Notes under the pieces: model-generated
The model's database searches: none
The model's input: only the letters and a program-made list of their open reading frames with translations
Told to the model about the DNA's origin: nothing
Shown here: piece after piece, positions 24,883-34,347 of the stretch
Layout: every line of letters begins with the position of its first letter
Numbering within the stretch: position 1 is the stretch's first letter
Virus record (IMG/VR): IMGVR_UViG_3300031885_000018
Location: 1-53,338 of that record
Strand: one strand, 5' to 3'
DNA from: a virus
DNA length: 53,338 bases
Program-made: the position numbers and the translations under genes

Positions 24883-27800
24883 ATGGCGTATAATGCGTGT
24901 TCCGGCGTAAGCAGAAACATATTCGGACCACCGGAACAAACACTGTTCTTGGGCTGTAGCATTTCGTCATTCAGTGTAAATGTTGGATGGAATGAACAAG
25001 TTGGCGAAGTCACTGTTTCACTTGCACAAGATACGTGTCCAGTTCCAACTAGCGGTAACCCAAAGGTTTACTATGATAGTAACCTTCAGCGCCAAACAAC
25101 AATGGCTGCCGACCCAGGCTTTATTGAGCCAAATATAGGAGCGCCGGTATATTTTCGTGCTGGTGACTTTGAGTGGTGCGGTCTTGTTCAGAACTTCACA
25201 TCATCAACATCATTGGGCGGAAAGCCAGTCTATACGGTTAAGCTTATAGACCCCCGCCAAATTCTAGATGGAGCGCAAATTATAGTTGGTGAATATGCCG
25301 ATACGGTGTCTCCAACCCCTAATCTAATCAACGCTTACGCATATGCCGAATCATTTGGAACCTCCTCGCCGCCCAACGTAATAGCTGGTGCCACATTTGG
25401 AAGTCCAGCCGGTGGATTTGGTGGCTCTCTATCTAATGATAATGGTATGCCCTGGTACGTTATTAAGGAGGCGGTAAGCGTACTAACATCTTCCACTCCA
25501 AGAATAGTAAATAATTACTCTCCATATGGAAGACTAACATTTAGGTCTGGTTATGGTACAATGCCAAGTGGTAGTCCAAGCCTTACTGTTGGTTATGGTA
25601 TTATTCCTGGCGATAGCCTATTAGGTCAGTCTCTATATACTGTTGACCTAAGCGAAATGCCCCAGGTTCCTAATTATTGGAGAATCGCCGGTACATCTGT
25701 TAGCTTAATGGAAGCCATAAGCCAGGTATGTTCTGACGCCTGCTCAGACTACTACGTAGAGTTGGTTCCAACCTATGGGTATGGCGGCATACAAAATATC
25801 ATCAAGATAAGAACAGCTAGTAGAGTAGCGGTGCCAACTCTTGGTGCAATTCAAAGCTTTGTAGATAACGCTGGTAATGCTGTTCAGTTCAGCAAGGGCT
25901 TAGAGATGAGAAATGAGGTTGTGTCCTCGTTTGTCGTAGGTGGTAATGTTCAAAGTATCTATCAAGCTGAACAAGATGACAGTCTAACAAAAACGTCTTG
26001 GGACATTATATCCCCGTTCTTTGGGTTAGACATATACGGTAATGTACTAGAGACAAGTGCGGAGAGTGGTATATGGCATTTCCAGGCTAATCTTCTAGAC
26101 CTAAATGCCCAGCTTAATTTCCCTCTACCTATTTCTACAGCGAAGATAACAGAATACGAACTTCTTGCTGCACAAGCTGGATATGATACATGGTTGATGC
26201 TTGGTGAACAAAATGCTTTTGACTTTGAAACAGTCAGAGCTATGAATCACACAGAAGACTCAATCTTTAATCCAGAGTTGATTGAAAGAAACAGTAATGC
26301 CGGTCTACCAAACCCACCAGCTATCGACCTACTAACACTAGGTGCTGGTGCTGTATTTCCAAGCGGCGATACGAATGCAGATAATGTCATTCTTACTAGT
26401 GCTTTTGACAGAGACTCACAAACAGTATTCTCTTTTGTCTCCGCGATTGCTAGTCAGTTCTATGGTAGAAAGTTTATGGTTAGACTACCATATACTACAG
26501 GTAAGATTGACCCAGACTCACAGCAAAACAATGGTAGACCAGTAATCAAAACTACTGAGGTTCCAAGCGATGGTGGCTGGACAGACGAAGACAATGTTAT
26601 TGGTTTGCAGACACAGTCTTCATATCTAGATTTCTTTACTCTACCAGATAATAGGCTTGGATGTTTTGTTGGTCTTGCTATAACAGACGCGGGTGTAGAC
26701 GTTTCTAGCCTAAACCCAGAAGACTATTGGGTAACAACAAACCAGAAGACTGGAGCAGACTGGGTATATATTAGGGCTAATGTAGAACCAGATATTGTCT
26801 ATTTGGATAAGAATACACTTTATTCTCCGCGTGTCATAGTAACATTAGACCAACCAGTAACAAGTCTTTCTTCAGACAACTATCTAGACGGGTTGCCAGC
26901 CCATATGGCAGCTATGGAAGTATACTATTCTAATAAGTCACCTGCGCTTAAAGCTAAGATGAGCGAAGCACTTATTAATAATTCAGTAGGCACTCAGTCT
27001 GTATGGAATGAGTTTCCGCCTCGTTCAATAGTTATACATGCTGCCGCCGTACCAATTCTAAGCAATGTACAAACATATGGTCCTTGGCTTAGCCCGATGA
27101 CCGTACACGGTATCACAAAGATAGAAAAGGATGGGGGTCTAGTACCTTGGGAGTATGGTAGCACATACAACATGAATCTTGTTGGTTCTACTAGGGCTCT
27201 TAACGAAACAGCCAGCTCAATGCAGTTTGGTGAGACTGGAAGCGTAGAAGTTCCTGGTTATCCAACACTACCAATCGGTGCTGAGCTTGGTGCATACAAC
27301 GGCGGATTCTTTGCTGGTGGTCAACATCTATTTGAAACAAGAAGTATTGGTTCTGGTACTGGTGGCGTAACAAACGATAACTATTGCTATGTAGACTCTG
27401 GTGGTCCTTGGACTGGTATCTATGGTCCAAACATCACATCTATCGGCGTAGAGTTTGGTTTGAACGGCGTAACAACCAACTACGCAATGAGAACTTTCTC
27501 TCCTGCGTTTGGTAGGTTTAGCAAGTTAAACTCAGAAAGGCTTAAGCAGTTTGGTCAGCAGGGCCTACGTATGCAGAAGGCTTTCAGGTTTGCCAAGCTA
27601 ACACAAGCTAGAAGAACTGGTGGAATAGATAGAGGAAATGCCGTACAAGCTATTGGTGCCAGAGAAGCTAAGTCAAAACTTAAGAAGGGTAAGCTAAGAC
27701 ATACGGACTCACCGCATGAAATCTTGGTCGGTCAGACAATACCTTGGTTCAGCGGCGATGGTATGGATGGATATACATCTAGAAGCATTGTTGCTACCGA

Positions 27801-30800
27801 AGAAGCTGCGGACCTTGCAAAAGAATTCTCAGCTAACTACGACAAGAAGGCATTCGCAAGTATGGATGCGTTCTTCCGCCCAGTTTCTATGTATGGTGAC
27901 GGTGACTTGCCTCGCTATATGGTTCCATCAATTCCTATCACTGAGGCAGATGACTTTGCTATCCTAGATAATGATTATTCTTCTGCTGGTGCTATGCCTC
28001 CTCTATTGGTGCCAAGTGGAAATAATACCGGTTCATATACAGATGCCTATAAGTTAAGCGCAACATCACAGTTCTTAAACCCATACAATAGCAATCCGGC
28101 ATATATGCACGGTAGCGGTAGTGGTCACGACATAACTGTTCTAGGTCACGGTTCTGTCGTTCCTTCAAGCATGAATATGTATGTTGAGGGCGACGGTACA
28201 CATCCGCACTATCATGATGACTATAGAACGCTAGCCTGGAAGGGTCCACTTATTCTAACACAGTGGGGCCTTGATACAAATGGCAAGCCAGTTCCAAACT
28301 TCGCAGATTCAGAAGATGCTATAGTAAATTCTGGTGAATTTGCAATGAGCGGACTACAAGATAGGTATCTACCTAACTGGTTGACTAAATCGCACACATG
28401 GCCGGTTGCTCCAGTAGACCTAAGACTAGATAGAAAGAGGGGTGTTTGGGTATCGCCCCCATCTCATAAGCTAGTTATTGGTCTTGCCCTAGAAAGAATT
28501 TCTGCTCATGGTCAGGGCTTGTGTCAACTTGTTGAAGGTAATCTACTTTATGATGCCAGTGGAAACAAGATACTTCCCAAAGCTATCCCGTGTTGGTGCG
28601 CACCTAGATTCGTCTTGACAGAAAAAATTGGAGATACAATTGCTTCTGGAACCGTACTTATCGCTTACTATGAAGCTGATAGGGATGAGTATTGGGCTCT
28701 CGAACGCACTGGTGGAAGAAATGATACTACGAGTTCATCAACCACAACTTCTGGCCCAACAACATCAACTACATATAATCCACTTATTACATGTGGTGTT
28801 AGCAACTGTAAGTGGACATGGAGTGGTACTGCCTGGGATAAGACAGAGAATAATTGTGGTGGAACAACAACATCTACAACGGCAGCTCCTAGTGGTACAA
28901 CGACAAGTACAGCAGCTCCTAGCGGTACAACAACCAGTACAGCAGACCCATGTGGATGCCCAACAACTACAAGTACGGCTGCACCTAGCGGTACAACAAC
29001 AAGTACGGCTCCACCCAGCGGTACAACAACAAGTACAACTTCTGGTCCAACAACAACTACTACAGCAGCACCATGTGTTTGCTCGTATCCAAGTTACTGT
29101 GGGCTTATTGTTGGCGAATGTACATATACATCCTGCATAGGTTCTGGTAGCGCTCCAACTGAAACTTCGTGCCCATCAACAACTACATCTACAACAACTC
29201 CAGCGCCAACAGGTTCTACTACATCGTCAACAACATCTACAACTCCAGACTGTAGCTCTACACCTGCACCACCAACAACAGAAGACCCGGCAGCAAATTG
29301 TGGTGGTAGCTGTTCTTGGTATGGTAACCCAATTCTTGGTTACTGGGTTCAGCAAAGCGACTGCGGGGACGCTATTGATTGCCTTGGATGGGATGCGTGT
29401 GGTAACTGTGCATATCCAAGCGCCCCATATGTTAAGTGCGGAAACACATCTACCCCCTGTATAGTAGGGCCAAAACCAGGATGCCCATCAAGCCCAGGTG
29501 GTGGATGCGGCGGATATTACACATATTGGTGCATTTTTGGAACATGGGTTGTAGATATGGCAAATAGCACAGGATGTACTGGTATAGGTGCGGTATGTCA
29601 GTCGTGTGACCCTCCAGCACAATGCTATGGGTGTACTACATTCTATACAATTAGTGCTGGTTGTCAAGCTGGCGGCGCTCCAAATGATTCACAGTGTAAA
29701 CCATGTGTTCCAGTAAGAATGGGTTGCAGGGGTGTTGAATGTCCAGACTGTCCAGGAACAACAGCAGACCCATGTAATCCAGAGACACCTACATCCCCAA
29801 TTCCACCAACAACAACAACCGCAAATCCATGTGGTCCTGGTTGCTGGTGGGAAGCTGATAGTAGTTTAGATTGGGTATTCCAATATGGCGGATGTAGCGG
29901 TGGGTGTGCATGTTACGAACCAGCGGGTAGTCCGTTGGATACGTGTGAGACTGCGTACACAGTGTGTATGGATATTACTACGCCTCCACCGACAACTACG
30001 CCTCCAACAACTACAGTACCTCCAACAACAACACCACCTACGACAACAACAACTAATCCGTGGTGGTGTTCAAATTCTGGCTGTAGCCCATATGGTTCAG
30101 AAGGTGGTGTTTGCTTCCAGGCTACTATTGCAGTAGCAACTGGAGACGCATTGTTATGTGCAGGCCCATTCGGAACCGAAGCTGAGTGTCATGCGACATT
30201 CTGCAAGCTTACAACTACTACAACTACGTCAGCTAAGCCGTGGTGGTGTATAACTGAAAATTGTGGACTAGGTATTGGTGGCTCATGTCTTGCGCTAACA
30301 GAACTTGAGGCTATTTATGATTATCCGTATACACTATGCGATGGTCCATTTGACACTGAGAGCGGATGTTTGTATGATTCTATGTGCGCAATAACCACAA
30401 CCACAACAGGTGCGCCGTGGTATTGTTGTAATATTTATGGTGGTGCGTCTTGCAATCCATTAAATAATAGATGTATACAAACTCCATGCGCTGACGACGG
30501 CATACCTTCAGATGATTGTAACCCTGGAACAACATATACTTCAGAGTCAGGTTGTATAGCAGCGTGTAATTTAACAACGACATGTAGCCCATCCGAACAT
30601 GCAACGGCCTGTTCGACCTACGTAACATATGGATGTACCCTAATATGTAATGCAAGCAATGGCTGGGAATATCAACATGCAGATTGTATATCAACACGTT
30701 GCGATACCCAGGGCTGTTACTGTCAATCTACCCCAGAAACAGATGCTATGGTTGCTAGTGGAATATGTCACGCTGGCGTAGATGCAAACATATACCTGGG

Positions 30801-30840
30801 TTGTAGGTCAACACCAACATCTACAACAGCAGCGCCATAA
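24883..30840 (+). CDS. Large tail tip protein with mucin-like and Cys-rich C-terminus
   Basis: A 1985-residue protein. Residues 1-1280 are a globular tail hub/tip-like region (SFSVNVGWNEQVGEVTVSL, then a strand-rich fold, and KGRRHTDSP-like basic stretch near 945). From about 1281 to the end the composition changes: Thr/Ser/Pro linkers (TTTSTTAAPSG repeats) alternate with Cys-rich segments. Three similar modules start at P1726, P1786 and P1845 with PWWC or PWYC and end with GPF-TE-x2-C-x4-C or similar. The protein ends STPTSTTAAP. Phage tip proteins bind host receptors; the linkers look like classic O-glycosylation substrates. Disulfides or metal binding in the modules is inference. Confidence 0.75.
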   Translation: MAYNACSGVSRNIFGPPEQTLFLGCSISSFSVNVGWNEQVGEVTVSLAQDTCPVPTSGNPKVYYDSNLQRQTTMAADPGFIEPNIGAPVYFRAGDFEWCGLVQNFTSSTSLGGKPVYTVKLIDPRQILDGAQIIVGEYADTVSPTPNLINAYAYAESFGTSSPPNVIAGATFGSPAGGFGGSLSNDNGMPWYVIKEAVSVLTSSTPRIVNNYSPYGRLTFRSGYGTMPSGSPSLTVGYGIIPGDSLLGQSLYTVDLSEMPQVPNYWRIAGTSVSLMEAISQVCSDACSDYYVELVPTYGYGGIQNIIKIRTASRVAVPTLGAIQSFVDNAGNAVQFSKGLEMRNEVVSSFVVGGNVQSIYQAEQDDSLTKTSWDIISPFFGLDIYGNVLETSAESGIWHFQANLLDLNAQLNFPLPISTAKITEYELLAAQAGYDTWLMLGEQNAFDFETVRAMNHTEDSIFNPELIERNSNAGLPNPPAIDLLTLGAGAVFPSGDTNADNVILTSAFDRDSQTVFSFVSAIASQFYGRKFMVRLPYTTGKIDPDSQQNNGRPVIKTTEVPSDGGWTDEDNVIGLQTQSSYLDFFTLPDNRLGCFVGLAITDAGVDVSSLNPEDYWVTTNQKTGADWVYIRANVEPDIVYLDKNTLYSPRVIVTLDQPVTSLSSDNYLDGLPAHMAAMEVYYSNKSPALKAKMSEALINNSVGTQSVWNEFPPRSIVIHAAAVPILSNVQTYGPWLSPMTVHGITKIEKDGGLVPWEYGSTYNMNLVGSTRALNETASSMQFGETGSVEVPGYPTLPIGAELGAYNGGFFAGGQHLFETRSIGSGTGGVTNDNYCYVDSGGPWTGIYGPNITSIGVEFGLNGVTTNYAMRTFSPAFGRFSKLNSERLKQFGQQGLRMQKAFRFAKLTQARRTGGIDRGNAVQAIGAREAKSKLKKGKLRHTDSPHEILVGQTIPWFSGDGMDGYTSRSIVATEEAADLAKEFSANYDKKAFASMDAFFRPVSMYGDGDLPRYMVPSIPITEADDFAILDNDYSSAGAMPPLLVPSGNNTGSYTDAYKLSATSQFLNPYNSNPAYMHGSGSGHDITVLGHGSVVPSSMNMYVEGDGTHPHYHDDYRTLAWKGPLILTQWGLDTNGKPVPNFADSEDAIVNSGEFAMSGLQDRYLPNWLTKSHTWPVAPVDLRLDRKRGVWVSPPSHKLVIGLALERISAHGQGLCQLVEGNLLYDASGNKILPKAIPCWCAPRFVLTEKIGDTIASGTVLIAYYEADRDEYWALERTGGRNDTTSSSTTTSGPTTSTTYNPLITCGVSNCKWTWSGTAWDKTENNCGGTTTSTTAAPSGTTTSTAAPSGTTTSTADPCGCPTTTSTAAPSGTTTSTAPPSGTTTSTTSGPTTTTTAAPCVCSYPSYCGLIVGECTYTSCIGSGSAPTETSCPSTTTSTTTPAPTGSTTSSTTSTTPDCSSTPAPPTTEDPAANCGGSCSWYGNPILGYWVQQSDCGDAIDCLGWDACGNCAYPSAPYVKCGNTSTPCIVGPKPGCPSSPGGGCGGYYTYWCIFGTWVVDMANSTGCTGIGAVCQSCDPPAQCYGCTTFYTISAGCQAGGAPNDSQCKPCVPVRMGCRGVECPDCPGTTADPCNPETPTSPIPPTTTTANPCGPGCWWEADSSLDWVFQYGGCSGGCACYEPAGSPLDTCETAYTVCMDITTPPPTTTPPTTTVPPTTTPPTTTTTNPWWCSNSGCSPYGSEGGVCFQATIAVATGDALLCAGPFGTEAECHATFCKLTTTTTTSAKPWWCITENCGLGIGGSCLALTELEAIYDYPYTLCDGPFDTESGCLYDSMCAITTTTTGAPWYCCNIYGGASCNPLNNRCIQTPCADDGIPSDDCNPGTTYTSESGCIAACNLTTTCSPSEHATACSTYVTYGCTLICNASNGWEYQHADCISTRCDTQGCYCQSTPETDAMVASGICHAGVDANIYLGCRSTPTSTTAAP
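30058..30579 (+). repeat. Three tandem 60-residue Cys-rich modules at tail tip C-terminus
   Basis: Modules begin PWWC, PWWC and PWYC at residue spacing 60 and 59 and are joined by runs of Thr. Units 1 and 2 share C-x5-C, G-[GS]-x-C, L-C-x-GPF-x-TE and a final C-x4-C; unit 3 is more diverged. The DNA copies are not identical. Confidence 0.8.
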
Positions 30841-30842
30841 CC

Positions 30843-30871
30843 TTGGCAGCATGATATGATTAGGATATAAT
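30843..30871 (+). promoter_or_regulatory. Sigma70-type promoter before glycosyltransferase gene
   Basis: TTGGCA (30843-30848) and TATAAT (30866-30871) are separated by 17 bp, close to the host consensus, in the 78-nt gap after the tail tip gene. It would let the plus-strand glycosyltransferase genes be transcribed by host RNA polymerase without the late sigma factor. Confidence 0.72.
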
Positions 30872-30918
30872 AGCGTTAAGGAATTTCTTGAACGGAAAGA
30901 GAAAATAAGGTAAGAAAA

Positions 30919-32922
30919 ATGAGACCAAAACTAACAATAGGAATGCCAATGTATCATGATTATCATGGTGCTTGGTTCTCTCTACAAAGCCTGCGTCTAA
31001 ATGAAAATCTTGAAAACGTAGAGCTAATAGTAATTGATAATGACCCTACATATGCTGGCAGCAATCTTTTGAAGCCAAGTATGATTAGTGCATTTAAGCA
31101 CCATACTGCTGGCACAAGGTATATTGAATATACAGATGCAGTAGGTCCAGCTAATACAAAGAACAGGGTTTTTGAAGAAGCCTCTGGAGAAATAGTTCTA
31201 TGTATAGACTCTCATGTTCTATTTAGGCATGGAACAATTGGTAGGCTACTGGAATGGTATGATGCTAATCCAGAAAGTATGGACTTGATTAATGGGCCGC
31301 TAATCTATGATGACCTAAATAACATCTCTACTCACTTCGACGATAGCTGGAGAGGGGAGATGTGGGGCACATGGGGAAGCGCATGGGAGGCCCCAGACGG
31401 CACTGTTTTCTCTGTTAGGGATATAGGAGATAACACTCTTGAGTGTTTCGACCTAGCTAACCCAGAGATTAAGTTGCCATTTAAGGGTCAGTTCGTAGGT
31501 CACGAGCAGCTATTAATAAATAATGGTTGTCGTAAGCTTGGACTACTCGACTCAGATGAGTTTGAGATTCCTGGTAACGGTTGTGGATTGATTTCTTGCC
31601 GCAAAGACGCTTGGCTCGGATTTAATAAAAATTTCCGTGGCTTTGGGGGCGAGGAAATGTATATACATCAGAAGTTCAGAAACGCGGGCCAAAAAGTTTT
31701 GTGTCTTGGCTTTTTGAAATGGCTTCATAGGTTTGGTCGCCCAGAAGGTGTAGCGTTTCCACTTAGAAGATGGGACAAGGTTCGTAACTATGTGATAGGA
31801 CATCAAGAGTTAGGAATTCCACTAGATAGAGTCTATGACCACTTTGTTAAGAGTGGCCTAATGAAAGAAGGAGAATGGGAAGCTATGCTAAGCGACCCTA
31901 TTGCTATGACAGAACCACAAGCAACAAATAAAGAAAACATTTTAGATGTTTTCCATGCTGTTAAATCCATACCTAGAGATTTGAATCAACACATGGATAA
32001 ATTGAACTCTCTATGTAAGCACGCCACAAAAGTAACAGAATTCTCAGAGAGAAGGGAGTCTCTTGTTGCGTTTCTTTCTGAACCCAATGTTAAGAAGATT
32101 GTATCCTATAATACCGAGGGCGACAACCCAGAGGTAAAGAAGATGGTTGATATGCGCAAAGACCTGGAAATCACCATAGAGAAAAAGAGGTCCGCCGATG
32201 TTCCTTCTATAGATGAAACAGACCTATTGTTCATTGACCAGAGACATACATACGCCGATGTTTATAGGGAGCTATCAACTTATGGACCTAAGACATCAAG
32301 GTTCATTGTTCTCCACGATACTGTCTTGTATGGTATGCAGGGTGACGATGGTGGCCCAGGTATAGGTGCCGCATGTAAGGACTTTATGAAGGAACACAGA
32401 GAATGGTCTGTATGCGCCCATATTCCTGCACAGCACGGCCTAACAGTTCTATGTAAAGTTCCTAGCGATAAACCAGACGTTCCTCTAAGACCTTGGTTAA
32501 ATGGTGGCCCAGGTACAGAACTTGGTGCTATTCTTGAATCTCTAGGTATTAAGTCAAGCCCAACATGCGACTGTAAGGCTAAGGCCCGCGAGATGGACAA
32601 GTGGGGTATTGAAGGCTGTGAAACAAACAGAGAACAGATTATTCAGTGGATTAGAGATAATCAAGTTCGTTGGGGCTGGAAGGATAAGGTCGAAGCTGCC
32701 GCTGCTAGTGGAACTGAAATAGCAACAATTGGAGATGCGGAAGAGGGTGTGGTTGAAGAGCCAACAAAGAAGATGACACTAAGAGAGAAAGCTGCTATTG
32801 TTCTAAAGACGATAACAACTGGCTTAGTATTCAAGCTTAATGTTAGCGACCCAATTCCAAGTTTGGTAGACGAAGCTATTAGAAGGGCCAAGATAAAGGA
32901 CGCTAATGGCGAGTACGTATAA
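30919..32922 (+). CDS. Three-domain glycosyltransferase with GalNAc-transferase-like motifs
   Basis: A 667-residue protein. Residues 1-300 are a GT-A fold glycosyltransferase: KLTIGMPMYHDY start, VIDND, GPANTKNRVFEEA, the metal-binding D97-S98-H99 and a GFGGEEMYIH motif (GGE at 243-245), then LKWLHRFGRPEG. The DSH and GGE motifs are those of polypeptide GalNAc-transferases (GT27). Residues about 360-540 resemble a class I methyltransferase (DLLFIDQRHTYADVYREL at 435). The C-terminal part holds C550, C552 and C567 in a small domain, followed by helices. It stands right after the Thr-rich tail tip gene and behind a sigma70-type promoter. Probable role: adding sugar to a phage or host target; the substrate is unknown. 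Confidence 0.78.
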   Translation: MRPKLTIGMPMYHDYHGAWFSLQSLRLNENLENVELIVIDNDPTYAGSNLLKPSMISAFKHHTAGTRYIEYTDAVGPANTKNRVFEEASGEIVLCIDSHVLFRHGTIGRLLEWYDANPESMDLINGPLIYDDLNNISTHFDDSWRGEMWGTWGSAWEAPDGTVFSVRDIGDNTLECFDLANPEIKLPFKGQFVGHEQLLINNGCRKLGLLDSDEFEIPGNGCGLISCRKDAWLGFNKNFRGFGGEEMYIHQKFRNAGQKVLCLGFLKWLHRFGRPEGVAFPLRRWDKVRNYVIGHQELGIPLDRVYDHFVKSGLMKEGEWEAMLSDPIAMTEPQATNKENILDVFHAVKSIPRDLNQHMDKLNSLCKHATKVTEFSERRESLVAFLSEPNVKKIVSYNTEGDNPEVKKMVDMRKDLEITIEKKRSADVPSIDETDLLFIDQRHTYADVYRELSTYGPKTSRFIVLHDTVLYGMQGDDGGPGIGAACKDFMKEHREWSVCAHIPAQHGLTVLCKVPSDKPDVPLRPWLNGGPGTELGAILESLGIKSSPTCDCKAKAREMDKWGIEGCETNREQIIQWIRDNQVRWGWKDKVEAAAASGTEIATIGDAEEGVVEEPTKKMTLREKAAIVLKTITTGLVFKLNVSDPIPSLVDEAIRRAKIKDANGEYV

Positions 32923-33508
32923 TCCAAAGATTGCGGTGATGGCACCGATATATCGCTACTATCCCGTAATCATTGGTTCTATGCTTGCTCAAAAACATAA
33001 GAACTGGGAACTTAACGTAATACACGATGGACCAGAAGACTCTAATAATCTAGATATTAAACATGCGTTTCAAACACCAGACCCAAGGGTTCATTGTTAC
33101 GCAACAGAGAAAAGGTTAAATAGTTGGGGTCACCCATTACGCCGACAGTGGCTAAAGGATATAAAACCCTGTACTGATATTGACCTAGTTGTAATTACAA
33201 ATGCGGACAACTATCATAATCCAGTTTACTTAGAAAGACTGTGTAAACCGTTTTCAGACAAGAAGGTGGTAGCCACATACGCTGAGTTCAACAGTACGCA
33301 CCACCATTCATATGGGATATTTACGAATAAACTAGCATGCTCTGCTATTGACATAGCGGCTCTTATGTTTAGAAAAGATGTTGCGTGTGAGATTGGATGG
33401 CAGTCTGACGAGTATTTTGCAGACTGGGTATTTATAGATGGGATTATGAAAAAATACGGTAAGGAAAACTTCAGGAAGGTTGATGGACACTTATTCACAC
33501 ACAACTAA
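32906..33508 (+). CDS. Small GT-A glycosyltransferase (GT2-like)
   Basis: A 200-residue compact GT2-like enzyme: N-terminal PKIAVMAPIYRYYPVIIGSM, nucleotide-binding NVIHDGPEDS, a DxD-equivalent VITNADN at about residue 97, then a C-terminal acceptor region with DWVFIDGIM and the final His in LFTHN. It overlaps the preceding gene by 17 nt, with AAGGAC upstream of the start. At 200 residues it is near the minimum for a GT-A fold. The donor and acceptor are unknown. Confidence 0.7.
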   Translation: MASTYNPKIAVMAPIYRYYPVIIGSMLAQKHKNWELNVIHDGPEDSNNLDIKHAFQTPDPRVHCYATEKRLNSWGHPLRRQWLKDIKPCTDIDLVVITNADNYHNPVYLERLCKPFSDKKVVATYAEFNSTHHHSYGIFTNKLACSAIDIAALMFRKDVACEIGWQSDEYFADWVFIDGIMKKYGKENFRKVDGHLFTHN

Positions 33509-33516
33509 GGAACGTA

Positions 33517-34254
33517 ATGAATATTATAGCACTATGCCCCACATTCAGGCACCCCGACCTACTAGCTAATAGTATCGCTATGTGGGAAAGACAAGACTAC
33601 CCCGCCGACAAAAGGTTCCTAATCATCTTAGATGATGGGGGCAACTTCAATTATCAAGAAGGGCCTAATTGGGTAATAATACCTTCTGCTCACCGTCTAC
33701 CGTCATTGCCAATTAAGTACAACGCCATGCTCGATATTGCGAAAATCTCAGAGAAGAAACATGACGCTTTTCTGGTTTGGGAGGACGACGACATCTATTT
33801 AAAAAACTACGTCTCACAACACGCAGAAACTTTAAAGATGCACGAACTGTCGAAGCCAGAGCGTGTAATGACCGATTGTGGCCCAGACAAGTCCCTCAAG
33901 GAAGAAGGCTCCGGTGGTAGATTCCATTCTACTCTAGGTTTTCGTAAGGAGCTAATAGAGAGGGTGGGCGGTTGGCCTCTAACTAAGAGGGCTGATTTCG
34001 ACCTTCAGTTTATAGACATACTACAGCGCAAAGCTAAGAGTATCGGCGAGTGGAAGGATGTAGCCCAGATTCCATTTGTATACTGTTGGCACACGGGACA
34101 GGCTCATGGACAGTGGACTATGAAGAATCAAGAGGATGAAACGTGGTATGATAGGGCAGATGAAGCCTATAAGGATAGAAGAGTAATAGGTACTATTAAT
34201 CCTTCTCTAAATCCAAGAACAGTAGAATTTTTGGCTAAATTAGAGGGCGAATAA
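33517..34254 (+). CDS. GT-A glycosyltransferase with DDD motif
   Basis: A 245-residue protein with NIIALCPTFRHPDLLANSIAM at the start, LIILDDGGNF, and FLVWEDDDIYL, in which the acidic triplet is the likely metal and sugar-nucleotide site. ADFDLQFID and YCWHTGQAHG later match the acceptor side and the C-terminal His of GT2 enzymes. AAGGAA precedes the ATG, eight bases after the previous stop. It is the third consecutive glycosyltransferase after the tail tip gene. Confidence 0.72.
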   Translation: MNIIALCPTFRHPDLLANSIAMWERQDYPADKRFLIILDDGGNFNYQEGPNWVIIPSAHRLPSLPIKYNAMLDIAKISEKKHDAFLVWEDDDIYLKNYVSQHAETLKMHELSKPERVMTDCGPDKSLKEEGSGGRFHSTLGFRKELIERVGGWPLTKRADFDLQFIDILQRKAKSIGEWKDVAQIPFVYCWHTGQAHGQWTMKNQEDETWYDRADEAYKDRRVIGTINPSLNPRTVEFLAKLEGE

Positions 34255-34264
34255 GGTGTATAAT
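34255..34264 (+). promoter_or_regulatory. Candidate phage promoter motif variant GGTGTATAAT
   Basis: A one-base variant of the recurring 10-mer that begins immediately after the stop codon of the glycosyltransferase at 33517, about 84 nt before the PAS gene. It also contains a consensus TATAAT -10 hexamer at 34259-34264. Confidence 0.45.
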
Positions 34265-34311
34265 ATAATGTGTTACTTTTTATAAAGCATCAATAAGAGA
34301 TACATTTAAAT

Positions 34312-34321
34312 GGTGTATTAT
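34312..34321 (+). promoter_or_regulatory. Candidate phage promoter motif GGTGTATTAT (copy 3)
   Basis: An exact copy of the 10-mer, 26 nt before the PAS gene ATG and 57 nt after the GGTGTATAAT variant. As in copies 1 and 2, an A/T-rich triplet precedes the core. Confidence 0.5.
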
Positions 34322-34347
34322 ACAGTATACAAAAAGGAGATATGCAT

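Noticed and set aside
28628-29140. A 170-codon plus-strand open frame rich in Gln and Leu
   Set aside because: It is a frame shift reading of the Thr-rich linker of the tail tip gene, with low complexity and no independent start site.
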